Positions 43,345-52,342 of a stretch of 64,000 nt of DNA are shown here, piece after piece. Source of the stretch: Gemmatimonadota bacterium (GTDB taxonomy: Bacteria; Gemmatimonadota; Gemmatimonadetes; Gemmatimonadales; Gemmatimonadaceae); the NCBI GenBank assembly GCA_026387895.1, contig JAPLKT010000148.1:1-64000 (forward strand), read 5' to 3'. Each line of letters begins with the position of its first letter. Positions within the stretch are counted from its first letter, which is position 1. The notes below the pieces were generated by a model. The model was not told where the DNA came from. It was given only the letters and a program-made list of their open reading frames with translations, and did not search any database. Both the position numbers and the translations under genes were made by a program.

Positions 43345-46300
43345 ATGACCTCACTCATAAATCGAACCCATTCGCTCCTTACCCGCGTGGCCGTCGCAGC
43401 GCCGATGCTCGTCGCATCGGTGCTGGGCGCCCAGACGCGGATGCTGCGTCAACCGTCGGTAAGCGCGGCCAACATCGCTTTCGCCTACGCCCAGAATATT
43501 TGGGTGGCGTCGCGTGCTGGCGGCCCGGCCAAGCGCCTCACCAGCTTCCAAGGCGCCACTGAGTATCCCAAGATTTCCCCTGATGGCAAGACGGTCGCGT
43601 TCAGCGCCGAGTACGGCGGGAACGTGGATGTGTATGTCGTGAGCATTGATGGTGGCGAGCCGCGTCGACTGACGTGGAATGGTGCGCCGGACGTCGTGCA
43701 GGGGTGGACCCCCGACGGCAAGAGCGTGCTCTTTGCGTCGACCCGTGAGACCAACGGACCGACCGCCGCGCCGAAATTCTACACGGTGCCCGCGACCGGC
43801 GGCGTCGAAGTGGCGCTTCCGATGAATCGTGCCTTTCAGGGACGCCTCTCGCCGGACGGCAAGCGCGCCGCGTATCGCATGAACAACTCGTGGGACGAAG
43901 AGCGTCGCAACTATCGTGGCGGCAAGAACCGTCCGATCTGGATTGTTGACCTCAAGACCCTCGATCTCGAGTCGCCCCCCTGGAAAGACTCCAAGGACAT
44001 GGAGCCGGCGTGGCTTGGCGACGTGGTGTATTTCATCTCCGACCGCGATGGCGTCGCGAATGTCTGGTCGTACGACACCAAGAGCAAGAAGCTCACGCAG
44101 TGCACCGACTTCTCGGACTTCGACGTCAAGACACTCGATGCCGGTGCAGGAGCCGTCGTATTCGAGCAGGCGGGATACATTCACGAGCTCGACCCGAAGA
44201 CCAACAAGCACAAGGTTGTGAGCATCAGCGCGACGGGCGATTTTCCGTGGATGATGCCGGGGTGGAAGGATGTGACGGGGCGTATCTCGACCATCACGTT
44301 GTCGCCCACGGGCAAGCGCGCGCTGATCGAAGCGCGTGGCGAGATCTTCACGGTTCCCGCCGACAAGGGTGATGTCCGGAATCTGACGAACTCGAGTGCG
44401 AGCGCCGAGCGTGATCCGTCGTGGTCGCCGGACGGCAAGTCGATTTCGTACTTCAGTGACAAGAGCGGCGAGTACAAACTCTACATCGAGGCGCAGGACG
44501 GCCTCACGCCAGCGCGTGAAATCTCGCTGCCGAATAACAAGCATTATTACACGCCGGCTTGGTCGCCGGACAGCAAGAAAATCCTCTATACCGACACCGA
44601 CCTGAAGCTTTGGGTGCTTGATGTCGCGAGCGGACAGGCCAAGAGTGTTGGCGAGGATCCCTGGATGGTGCCGACGCGTACGATGAATCCTGTGTGGAGC
44701 CCAGACTCCAAGTGGATTGCGTATGTGAAGCACTTAAACTCGCTCTACAAGGCGATTGCCGCGTACAATGTTGAGACCGGCGTGACCAAGCAGGTCACCG
44801 ACGGACTCTCCGACGTGATTTCGCCGGCGTGGGACGCAAGCGGCAAATATCTCTGGTTCTTTGCGAGCACGGACTATGGGCTCAAGTCGCAGTGGCTCGA
44901 CATGTCGAACTACGACCACGACGAAACGTTCTCTCTGTATCTCGCGGTCCTCAGCAAGAATGAGCCATCGCCGTTCCTCCCCGAGAGCGACGAGGAGACG
45001 GGTGTTGCGGCAGCCGGTGCTGGTGGCCGCGGCGGACGTGGTGGAGCCAACGCTGATGGCGCAGACGCTGCGCCGCGTGCGGCATCCGGACCAGTCACGA
45101 TCGATTGGGATGGGCTCGCAGGGCGCATCATTGCCGTGCCCGGCGTGACCAACCGTCAGTATGGCCGCCTCAAGGCTGGCGTAGCCGGCACGGTCTACTT
45201 CACCGAGACCGTTGCCGCGTCAGGCACGGCCGGTGGTGCGAGCGCCACGCTCCATCGCTACCAACTCCGCGATCGTCGTGCGACATCGTTTGTCACGGGC
45301 GTTGCTGACTACGATGTGAGCGCCGATGGTCACAAGCTGATCTATCGGAGCGGTGGTGGTGGTGGCGGGCGTGGTGGTGCGGCGGCAGCCGGTGGGCCAG
45401 CAGTATTCGTCGTCGATGCGGATCGCGCCGTTCCGCAGTCTGGCGCAGGTCGTCTGAACATTACCCTGCGGGCGAACATCGATCCGAAGGCCGAGTTCAA
45501 GCAGATCTTCTATGAGGGATGGCGGAATCAGCGGGACTATCTGTACGTGCCGAACATGCACGGGTCCGACTGGCCCAAGATGCGCACAATGTACGAGCAG
45601 TTGCTCCCCTTCGTGATGCATCGCGCTGATCTCAACTACCTGCTCGACCAAATGGGTGCTGAGATCGCCATCGGACATTCGTATGTCCGCGGCGGCGACA
45701 TCCCAGAAGTCCCAGCCGCGAGCGGCGGCCAGCTCGGCGCTGATTTCACGATTGATCAGGGACGTTACAAGATCACCAAGATCTATGACGCGGAAAGCTG
45801 GAACCCTGACCTGCGCGCGCCGTTGGCGGGCCCGGGTATCGACGTGCGCGTCGGCGACTACATCCTTGCCATCAACGGCGAGGAGCTCCAGACGCCGGAC
45901 AATCTGTATCGCATGCTCGAGGGTACAGCGAACCATCAGGTAGTGCTCACGCTCAACTCACGCGCTGCGATGGACGGTGCACGTCGCGTGACCGTGATGC
46001 CCGTGGCAAACGATCAGGGGCTCCGCACCCGCGCGTGGGTGGAGCACAATCGCCATGTGGTCGACTCCCTCTCCAAGGGGCAGCTCGCCTACGTGTACCT
46101 GCCGAACACCGGTCAGCCGGGCTACACGAGTTTCAATCGCTATTACTTCGCGCAACAGGACCGGAAGGGCGCGATCCTCGATGAGCGGTTCAACGGCGGC
46201 GGTCAGGCTGCGGACTACATCATCGACGTGCTACAGCGCGATTTTGACGGCTACTTCAACAACGTGGCCGGCGACCGTATGCCGTTCACGAGTCCCGCGG

Positions 46301-46713
46301 CCGGCATCTGGGGCCCCAAGATCATGATCATCAATGAGATGGCGGGCTCTGGCGGCGATCTCATGCCCTGGATGTTCCACTATCGCAAGATCGGAACGCT
46401 TGTGGGCAAGCGGACCTGGGGCGGCCTCGTGCATACCGCCGACACGCCAGGCTTCATCGATGGTGGTTCCATGATCGCGCCACGTGGCGGCTTTTTCCGC
46501 CGCGACAATCAGTGGGATGTCGAGAACGTTGGGCAGGCGCCGGATATCGACGTCGAGAACTGGCCGAAGGATATGGCGGCCGGGCACGATGCCCAGCTCG
46601 AGCGTGCCGTGGCCGAGGGGCTCAAGCAGCTCGCGGCCAAGCCGGTCCAGCGCGCGACCAAAGAGCCGCCGTCGCCACTCTGGGGCAAGCGGATCAAGCC
46701 GCCGACCGAGTAG
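43345..46713 (+). CDS. Secreted tricorn-like protease
   Basis: ATG at 43345 gives 1122 residues with a signal (VAVAAPMLVASVLGAQT). In order: two beta propellers (about 30-560) with blade motifs YPKISPDGKTVAF and DPSWSPDGKSISYF, a Gly/Arg-rich linker, domain C1 with the catalytic His in NMHGSDWPKM, a PDZ (YILAINGEELQTPDN), and the C2 protease with the nucleophilic Ser in EMAGSGGDLMPWMFHY and Glu in NQWDVENVGQAPDIDVE. Tricorn proteases degrade peptides of about 6-12 residues. This one is exported, so it likely digests imported or extracellular peptides. A strong terminator follows at 46731. Confidence 0.93.
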   Translation: MTSLINRTHSLLTRVAVAAPMLVASVLGAQTRMLRQPSVSAANIAFAYAQNIWVASRAGGPAKRLTSFQGATEYPKISPDGKTVAFSAEYGGNVDVYVVSIDGGEPRRLTWNGAPDVVQGWTPDGKSVLFASTRETNGPTAAPKFYTVPATGGVEVALPMNRAFQGRLSPDGKRAAYRMNNSWDEERRNYRGGKNRPIWIVDLKTLDLESPPWKDSKDMEPAWLGDVVYFISDRDGVANVWSYDTKSKKLTQCTDFSDFDVKTLDAGAGAVVFEQAGYIHELDPKTNKHKVVSISATGDFPWMMPGWKDVTGRISTITLSPTGKRALIEARGEIFTVPADKGDVRNLTNSSASAERDPSWSPDGKSISYFSDKSGEYKLYIEAQDGLTPAREISLPNNKHYYTPAWSPDSKKILYTDTDLKLWVLDVASGQAKSVGEDPWMVPTRTMNPVWSPDSKWIAYVKHLNSLYKAIAAYNVETGVTKQVTDGLSDVISPAWDASGKYLWFFASTDYGLKSQWLDMSNYDHDETFSLYLAVLSKNEPSPFLPESDEETGVAAAGAGGRGGRGGANADGADAAPRAASGPVTIDWDGLAGRIIAVPGVTNRQYGRLKAGVAGTVYFTETVAASGTAGGASATLHRYQLRDRRATSFVTGVADYDVSADGHKLIYRSGGGGGGRGGAAAAGGPAVFVVDADRAVPQSGAGRLNITLRANIDPKAEFKQIFYEGWRNQRDYLYVPNMHGSDWPKMRTMYEQLLPFVMHRADLNYLLDQMGAEIAIGHSYVRGGDIPEVPAASGGQLGADFTIDQGRYKITKIYDAESWNPDLRAPLAGPGIDVRVGDYILAINGEELQTPDNLYRMLEGTANHQVVLTLNSRAAMDGARRVTVMPVANDQGLRTRAWVEHNRHVVDSLSKGQLAYVYLPNTGQPGYTSFNRYYFAQQDRKGAILDERFNGGGQAADYIIDVLQRDFDGYFNNVAGDRMPFTSPAAGIWGPKIMIINEMAGSGGDLMPWMFHYRKIGTLVGKRTWGGLVHTADTPGFIDGGSMIAPRGGFFRRDNQWDVENVGQAPDIDVENWPKDMAAGHDAQLERAVAEGLKQLAAKPVQRATKEPPSPLWGKRIKPPTE

Positions 46714-46730
46714 CCTTCGGTCACGGAAAC

Positions 46731-46769
46731 AGAGCGGGCGGCCACCAGCTTTTGGTGGCCGCCCGCTCT
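46731..46769 (+). terminator. Rho-independent terminator after the tricorn gene
   Basis: Perfect 17-bp arms AGAGCGGGCGGCCACCA (46731-46747) and its complement (46753-46769), 5-nt loop GCTTT, followed by GTCTTT. Strong stem 17 nt after the stop. Confidence 0.9.
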
Positions 46770-46928
46770 GTCTTTGCGGTCGCAAGGCCCCCCTAGGAGC
46801 TATTGCCGTCTGGGGGGGGCATCCCCTCCGCCGAACCGGTCGATACTATTAACACATGGCTCGGCCACACGCGGAAGCACTGCGACCGCTGCCAGAGCTA
46901 CTCACCCGATGCATAACGGAATCGAACA

Positions 46929-48263
46929 ATGTCTGGCACGGAAGCAAAGGCACCCATCGGCGACCATCTCGAGATCAAGGACTCGCGCACGGGCAAGATT
47001 TACTACGCCCCGATTACCGACGAGACGATCCGCACCGCCGACCTCAAGCAAATCAAAGTCAATCCTGAAGATTTCGGGATCATGGGCTACGACCCGGCGT
47101 TTATGAACACCGCGTCGTGCCGCAGCGCCATCACGTTCATCGATGGCGACAAGGGCATCCTGCGCTACCGCGGCTATCCGATCGACCAACTGGCTGAGAA
47201 AGCGAGCTTCCTCGAAGTCGCGTGGCTGTTGCGTCACGGGGAGCTCCCGACGCAGTCCGAGTACAACCAGTTCGTGCAGGATATCACGTACCACACGTAC
47301 GTACACGAGAACATCCGCCGTTTCATGGAAGGGTTTCGCTATGATGCGCACCCGATGTCCATGCTCTCCGCGGGCGTTGCTGCACTGTCGTCGTTCTATC
47401 CGACCGCCAAGAACATCCATGATCCGCGCGAGCGCGACATTGCGTTCATTCGCCTGATCGCCAAGATGCCGACAATCGCCGCGTTTGCGTATCGTCACGT
47501 GAAGGGGATGCCGTACGTGTACCCCGACAACTCGCTGCCGTATGCCGAGAACTTCCTCTCGATGATCGCGCGGATGTCGGAGCCCAAGTACGAGGCGCAT
47601 CCGGTGTATGCCCGCGCCATCGACATCCTGTTCATCCTACACGCGGATCACGAGCAGAACTGCTCGACGAACGCGGTGCGCGCCGTCGGTTCAAGCCACG
47701 TTGACCCGTACTCGGCGGTCGCCGCTGGCGTGTCGGCGCTCTATGGTCCGCTGCACGGCGGGGCCAATGAGGCTGTGCTGCGCATGCTCGATGAGATCGG
47801 CGATGTGAAGAACATCCCGGCCTTCATCGATGCAGTGAAGAGCGGCAAGGGCGAAAGCCGTTTGATGGGCTTCGGACATCGCGTCTACAAGAGCTATGAC
47901 CCGCGCGCCACGATCGTGAAGAAGTTGTGCGACGAAGTGCTGGCGGTGTCCGGCATGACCAAGGACATGGAGATCGCGCTTGAGCTCGAGAGGATCGCCC
48001 TGTCCGATGAGTACTTCATCAAGCGCAAGCTCTACCCGAACGTGGACTTCTACACCGGGCTGATCTATCGCGCGATGCACTTCCCGACCGATTACTTCAC
48101 GGTGCTCTTCGCGATCGCCCGTACGTCGGGATGGATGGCGCAGTGGGAGGAGATGGTGATGGACAAGGAGCAGAAGATTGCTCGTCCGCGTCAGATCTTC
48201 ACGGGCTATGCGGAGCGTCCATATACGTCGACGCTCGACTATCGCCACACGATCACGAAGTAA
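46929..48263 (+). CDS. gltA: Citrate synthase
   Basis: 444 residues, condensing acetyl-CoA with oxaloacetate at entry to the TCA cycle. Type II (hexameric, NADH-responsive) architecture: ITFIDGDKGILRYRGYPI, LFILHADHEQNCSTNAVR with the first catalytic His, GPLHGGANEAVLRML with the second, and GFGHRVYKSYDPRATI; the catalytic Asp is in the VDFYTGLIYRAM segment. The first 65 residues form the N-terminal domain usual for the type II enzymes. No strong SD is seen, but the start fits the family. It lies 160 bp after the tricorn terminator and is monocistronic. Confidence 0.96.
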   Translation: MSGTEAKAPIGDHLEIKDSRTGKIYYAPITDETIRTADLKQIKVNPEDFGIMGYDPAFMNTASCRSAITFIDGDKGILRYRGYPIDQLAEKASFLEVAWLLRHGELPTQSEYNQFVQDITYHTYVHENIRRFMEGFRYDAHPMSMLSAGVAALSSFYPTAKNIHDPRERDIAFIRLIAKMPTIAAFAYRHVKGMPYVYPDNSLPYAENFLSMIARMSEPKYEAHPVYARAIDILFILHADHEQNCSTNAVRAVGSSHVDPYSAVAAGVSALYGPLHGGANEAVLRMLDEIGDVKNIPAFIDAVKSGKGESRLMGFGHRVYKSYDPRATIVKKLCDEVLAVSGMTKDMEIALELERIALSDEYFIKRKLYPNVDFYTGLIYRAMHFPTDYFTVLFAIARTSGWMAQWEEMVMDKEQKIARPRQIFTGYAERPYTSTLDYRHTITK

Positions 48264-48288
48264 GCAACGCGGTTTCTATGGCAGGAAG

Positions 48289-48322
48289 GAAAGGCCTCGA
48301 CGCTAACGCGTCGGGGCCTTTC
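48289..48322. terminator. Bidirectional terminator between gltA and mutY
   Basis: 15-bp arms GAAAGGCCTCGACGC (48289-48303) and GCGTCGGGGCCTTTC (48308-48322) with one mismatch (T opposite G) and loop TAAC. A-rich/T-rich flanks occur on both sides (GGAAGG.., CGCTTTC), and it serves the convergent genes. It overlaps the mutY stop at 48303. Confidence 0.85.
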
Positions 48323-49043
48323 GCTTTCTGACGGGCTTCTTGACTAGCTGTTTGCTGCGTTTCTGATCTGCGGCGTACGTTCCACAGATAGTCCGCACCG
48401 GGCAGACCTCACAGCGCTTGACGCGTGCCGTACAGACAAGTGCACCGAGCTCCATGACGGCCTGATTGTGCACCCAAGTAGCCGCACCGGTGCGCGGAAG
48501 CACCGATTCGGCGATCACCCACAGTTGGGTGAGATCACGAGGCCGCTTGGGGTTCAACGTGGGCGCAAAGACGCGCGCGAGTACGCGTGCCACATTCGTG
48601 TCCACGAGTGCGGCCCGTCGCTCAAAGGCAAAGCTCGAGACCGCTCCCGCGGTATACGCACCGATGCCGGGAAGCTTCCGCAGTTCTTCGTGGTGCGCGG
48701 GGAGTGTTCCGGTACCCTCGGGGCCGGTGACCTGCTTGGATAACGCATGTAGGTTCCGCGCGCGCGCGTAGTAACCAAGCCCTTCCCAGGACTCCATAAC
48801 CCGCCCGGGGGGTGCGTCCGCCAGCACTTCCAAGGTCGGAAAGCGCTCAAGGAATCGGGCGTAATAGTCGAGCACGCGGGCGACCTGTGTTTGCTGCAAC
48901 ATCAGTTCGGAGACAAGCACGTGGTACGGATCGCGCGTGCGGCGCCACGGGAGGTCGCGGCTGTTTCGCTTGAACCATCGCCGGAGCCGTGCGCTGAAAT
49001 CGCGAGCGGCCGCGGCGCTCGGATTCGCCTTCCCTTTGACCAT
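48303..49043 (-). CDS. mutY: A/G-specific adenine glycosylase, short form
   Basis: 246 residues from the ATG at 49043 (MVKGKANPSA), sharing one base with the stop of the upstream gene. Catalytic E46 in SELMLQQTQV, the HhH LPGIGAYTAGAV, catalytic D148 in LVDTNVARV, and the iron-sulfur cysteines C204, C211, C214, C220. It removes A mispaired with 8-oxoG. The usual C-terminal NUDIX-like domain (about 100 residues) that recognises 8-oxoG is absent; the protein ends in a Lys/Arg-rich tail. The upstream frame to 49277 lies under the transporter gene and is not used. Confidence 0.93.
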   Translation of the reverse strand: MVKGKANPSAAAARDFSARLRRWFKRNSRDLPWRRTRDPYHVLVSELMLQQTQVARVLDYYARFLERFPTLEVLADAPPGRVMESWEGLGYYARARNLHALSKQVTGPEGTGTLPAHHEELRKLPGIGAYTAGAVSSFAFERRAALVDTNVARVLARVFAPTLNPKRPRDLTQLWVIAESVLPRTGAATWVHNQAVMELGALVCTARVKRCEVCPVRTICGTYAADQKRSKQLVKKPVRKRKAPTR

Positions 49044-49717
49044 CAGCGCGGGGTCCAGCTCGGCGTCGTGCTGAACAATCCGTTGGTCACGATAATCTCG
49101 TGCGCGAGCAGCGCCCCGAAGATCAAACTCAACGCGCCGGCCGTAAGACGAATTCCGCGCTGGAACCGAACAACGCGCGTGGTCGCATAGAGTGCAGGCG
49201 CGGCGAGCAGCGCGGTTACGATCATCATTCCCGCAATCGTCCCAACGCCAAACACCGCGAGATACGCGAGCGCCCATCCCGTATCACGAATGGTTGCGAG
49301 GACCAGAAGCGCGATAGCGGCAGAACCTGCGAGCCCGTGCACGACGCCAATGACCAACGGCCGAACTCCAGACGCCGCTGCGTCGGATTCGTGAGAGTGT
49401 GGGTAATGTTTGCCGCGCAGGTTGTCGAAGCCGAGAAGGATCAACATCAGCGCGACACCGAACTCGAGCCCAAGCCCGATGCGAGGTGGAATCACCAGCC
49501 GGAACAACACAATCGCACCCCCAACCACAAACAGCGTGATCGAGTGGCCAATCCCCCAAAGAGCACCGACGCGTGCGGCACGGCCGAGCGTCCGTTCGCG
49601 CGCGACGATGGTCGTCACAGCCACCACGTGGTCGGCGTCTGTGGCGTGGCGGAGGCCGAGCAGAAAACCGAGGATCGCGGCCGAAATCGCCGAAGGGATC
49701 ACCGAGTCATCGATCAT
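49043..49717 (-). CDS. NiCoT-like nickel/cobalt transporter
   Basis: 224 residues, about six membrane spans. The first span carries HATDADHVVAV, the HxxxxDH signature of NiCoT (HoxN/NixA) transporters, in GFLLGLRHATDADHV. ALWGIGHSITLFVVGG and GVVHGLAGSAAIALL follow, with a His-rich loop (HYPHSHESD). It may import Ni2+ or Co2+ or belong to the related UreH-like group. Cobalt would suit B12 use, but that link is inference. The stop shares one base with the mutY start, and the start overlaps the DUF900 gene by 4 nt. Confidence 0.82.
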   Translation of the reverse strand: MIDDSVIPSAISAAILGFLLGLRHATDADHVVAVTTIVARERTLGRAARVGALWGIGHSITLFVVGGAIVLFRLVIPPRIGLGLEFGVALMLILLGFDNLRGKHYPHSHESDAAASGVRPLVIGVVHGLAGSAAIALLVLATIRDTGWALAYLAVFGVGTIAGMMIVTALLAAPALYATTRVVRFQRGIRLTAGALSLIFGALLAHEIIVTNGLFSTTPSWTPR

Positions 49718-50886
49718 TTGCGAATAACAGATTCGGTGACACTACACGCACCGAGCGTCGGTGGGATCGGTGCCTTGGTGAGTCGCCAGACGCGGCCCCC
49801 GGTCAATACCGCAACTCCGGACGTCGCTCGGCAGCTTGCTGGGATTCCGCGGATGACACCGAAGAAGTCGTACAACGCACTGCCCGCGAACCGCATGCCG
49901 TGGTGTGGGTCCACCAGCGAACGCAACAAACCATCGGAGCGAACGCCAGAGGTGACATCTACGATCTCGATGTCCTCGGCGCCGAGTAGTCGAGCGGTGT
50001 TCGCCTGCCCAACACGCGGTGCGTGGTTTACGAGGTTCGAGATCGAGAGCATACGATCGTTGTTCGCCGCGTAAATCACACGGCGCTGCGCGAGCGCCAC
50101 GACCGACACCGCGAGAGAATCGCGGAACCGTTGTGCGGAGATATCCGCGGCGAAAAACACAAGCGCCCGTGCGGGTTGCGCTATGAGCGAAGCGCGCTCT
50201 GCGGACTCTCCGTGCAGCGACTCTGCCAGCAGCTGTGCTCCCATACTGTGGCCGAGGAGCGTCAGCGTTCCAGGGTGCGTGGCGCGCATGACGACCCGGA
50301 TGGCATCGCGCAGCGCAGGCTGACTCGCAACCGCAGTCGCCGAATCTTCTCGATACGCCCCGGAAATGAGCGCGCGGCGCGTTGGCAGCGTAGCGAGCGC
50401 GCGGTGCGCGGGCCACGAAAACACGATGAGCGGCCCTTCGGCCCGCCCACGATGCATAATCTCCGACGCTTGCGAAATCCCGCGGCGGAACGACGTGGCA
50501 TACCCATGCACATACATCACCGCGCCATCGCCTGTGGGCGCACTGCGTTCGTCGGCGTCGCGGAGCGCGCGTACGAACTCCTCGCGGGACAAGCGCACCG
50601 AGTCCACGACCTTCGACGAAAACGGACGCAGCAACTGATCCGCCAGCACGATCGACGGGAAATCAGTGAAACGCACCACCATCAAGCCGAACTCGAGTGA
50701 GTCGCTGCGGGCTTGCTGCAGGATCCCCCCACGGCGAACACGATTCGTGATGTAGAACGTAGTATCCACGACGGTGTCCGGCTTCACCTTCGGACCGCCA
50801 AAAAGCCCTCCACGTGCGGGCTGCGCCTTAGCAGCGCCAATCGCGGCAGACAGCAGCAAGCTCAGCGCGAGGAAGGTGCGGTTCAC
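49714..50886 (-). CDS. Secreted alpha/beta hydrolase (DUF900 type)
   Basis: 390 residues with a signal peptide (FLALSLLLSAAIGAAKAQP). The hydrolase core has MYVHGYATSFRRGIS (oxyanion region), IVFSWPAHR, and the nucleophile elbow LLGHSMGAQLL, followed by ALVFFAADISAQRF and a late His in RSLVDPHHGMRF. DUF900 proteins resemble esterases and lipases. Located in the envelope. The stop overlaps the NiCoT start (ATGA). The substrate is not known. Confidence 0.82.
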   Translation of the reverse strand: MNRTFLALSLLLSAAIGAAKAQPARGGLFGGPKVKPDTVVDTTFYITNRVRRGGILQQARSDSLEFGLMVVRFTDFPSIVLADQLLRPFSSKVVDSVRLSREEFVRALRDADERSAPTGDGAVMYVHGYATSFRRGISQASEIMHRGRAEGPLIVFSWPAHRALATLPTRRALISGAYREDSATAVASQPALRDAIRVVMRATHPGTLTLLGHSMGAQLLAESLHGESAERASLIAQPARALVFFAADISAQRFRDSLAVSVVALAQRRVIYAANNDRMLSISNLVNHAPRVGQANTARLLGAEDIEIVDVTSGVRSDGLLRSLVDPHHGMRFAGSALYDFFGVIRGIPASCRATSGVAVLTGGRVWRLTKAPIPPTLGACSVTESVIRK

Positions 50887-50893
50887 AATATCT

Positions 50894-52174
50894 CTACGAA
50901 ACCGACTTGGTCTTTCGCTTCAAGAAGTCCATCAGGATGAACTGCCCGAGCGACATCGTATTTGTGAAATACGCGCGGCCCCGCGTAATACTCGAGACCA
51001 TCTTCACGAACTGGATCAACGCCGGATCGCGCGCGAGCATGAAGGTGTTCACCATGATCCCGGAGCGTCGGCAATCCGTGACCTCCTTGAGCGTTTCCTG
51101 CAGCACCCACGCGTCCAGCCCCATCGCGTTCTTGTAGATCTGCCCGTCGGGCATGGTCAACGCGCTTGGCTTCCCGTCGGTGATCATCACGATTTGGCGC
51201 ATGTCCTTCTTCTGCGCCATCAGCAACCGACGGGCAATCTTCAGCCCCTCGGCGGTATTTGTGTGATACGGCCCCACCTGCGCCCCAGCCAGCGCAGCAA
51301 GTGGGATCTCCTCGGCGGAGTCGTGAAAGAGGACCACTTTCAGCGTATCGCCCGGAAACTGCGTCCGGATCAGGTGCGTGAGCGCCAGCGCAACCTTCTT
51401 GGCAGGAGTGAAGCGGTCCTCACCATAGAGAATCATCGAGTGCGAGCAGTCGAGCATGAGCACCGTGGCGCAGCTCGAGCGATACTCGGCCTGGCGCACC
51501 ATCAGGTCGCCGTAGTCGAGGTCGATCGGAACGTCGAGATTCCCGTTGCGCACCAGGGCGTTCTTCAGCGTTTCGTTGACGTCGAGATTGAGCACGTCGC
51601 CAAACTCGTACGGCTTACTCCATCCGTCGGACTCGATACCGGTGGAGAGCCAGGGCGTGTCGTGGGAGCCGAAGCTCGACTTGCCCAGTGAGGAGAGGAT
51701 GCCGCGCAGCGCTTTGTAGCCGAGGAAGTCAACGCCCTTGTCGGTGAGATTGAACTGGACGTCTTTCGCCGCCTGCTGCGCGAGCCCACCCTTGCCGGTT
51801 ACCGCTTGGTGCCCGGCGGGCATCTCCGGCGGATTCTCCATCTTGAGGAACCCTTCTTCCGTCAGGCGCTTGACGATGTCGTCGAGCAGCTGCGCGAGTT
51901 TCTCCTCGGAGAGGTCGTCGCCGTCGCCGCGGAGCGCTTCGAGCATCTCTGGGGTGAACTGTCCGCTTTGAATCAGCGCGTCGAGAATCGCTTGGCGAAG
52001 TCCGTCGAGCGATTTGTCGGCGTCGTCGCCCGTTTCGCCCCAGTACGGGTGATACTGCGTGCCGCCGGCGAAGCCAGACTGCAGCAGGAAATCGGCCAAG
52101 TTGTCCAACAACGACTGGAGGTCCACCTGATCGGCGGCCTCGGGACTGAACTTGGTGTAGGTATGTGCGCGCAT
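50894..52174 (-). CDS. VWA-domain protein, MoxR partner
   Basis: 426 residues. The C-terminal half is a von Willebrand A domain with the MIDAS motif DCSHSM in [16 protein letters not shown] and [12 protein letters not shown]. The N-terminal half is charged, with a [18 protein letters not shown] stretch. A clear AAAGGAG lies 6 nt before the ATG at 52174. VWA proteins of this kind work with MoxR-type AAA+ ATPases as metal-insertion or assembly chaperones. The matching ATPase is at 53630-55099 on the same strand, separated by an opposite-strand MFS gene. It lies 7 nt upstream of the DUF900 gene. Confidence 0.85.
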   Translation of the reverse strand: MRAHTYTKFSPEAADQVDLQSLLDNLADFLLQSGFAGGTQYHPYWGETGDDADKSLDGLRQAILDALIQSGQFTPEMLEALRGDGDDLSEEKLAQLLDDIVKRLTEEGFLKMENPPEMPAGHQAVTGKGGLAQQAAKDVQFNLTDKGVDFLGYKALRGILSSLGKSSFGSHDTPWLSTGIESDGWSKPYEFGDVLNLDVNETLKNALVRNGNLDVPIDLDYGDLMVRQAEYRSSCATVLMLDCSHSMILYGEDRFTPAKKVALALTHLIRTQFPGDTLKVVLFHDSAEEIPLAALAGAQVGPYHTNTAEGLKIARRLLMAQKKDMRQIVMITDGKPSALTMPDGQIYKNAMGLDAWVLQETLKEVTDCRRSGIMVNTFMLARDPALIQFVKMVSSITRGRAYFTNTMSLGQFILMDFLKRKTKSVS

Positions 52175-52342
52175 GCGTCTCCTTTCTACTCTAAATCAAA
52201 CGGATTGTATCTCCAAGGGAAACCAACGAATCGCGTATCCGGTTCCCAGTCAGGGAGCGTTCGTGTGACGTAATTGCATGCGAGATAACGACTTGTGCGC
52301 TAACCCTGCAAACCGTGACTCCGGGGAGCGAGATTATAAGCT

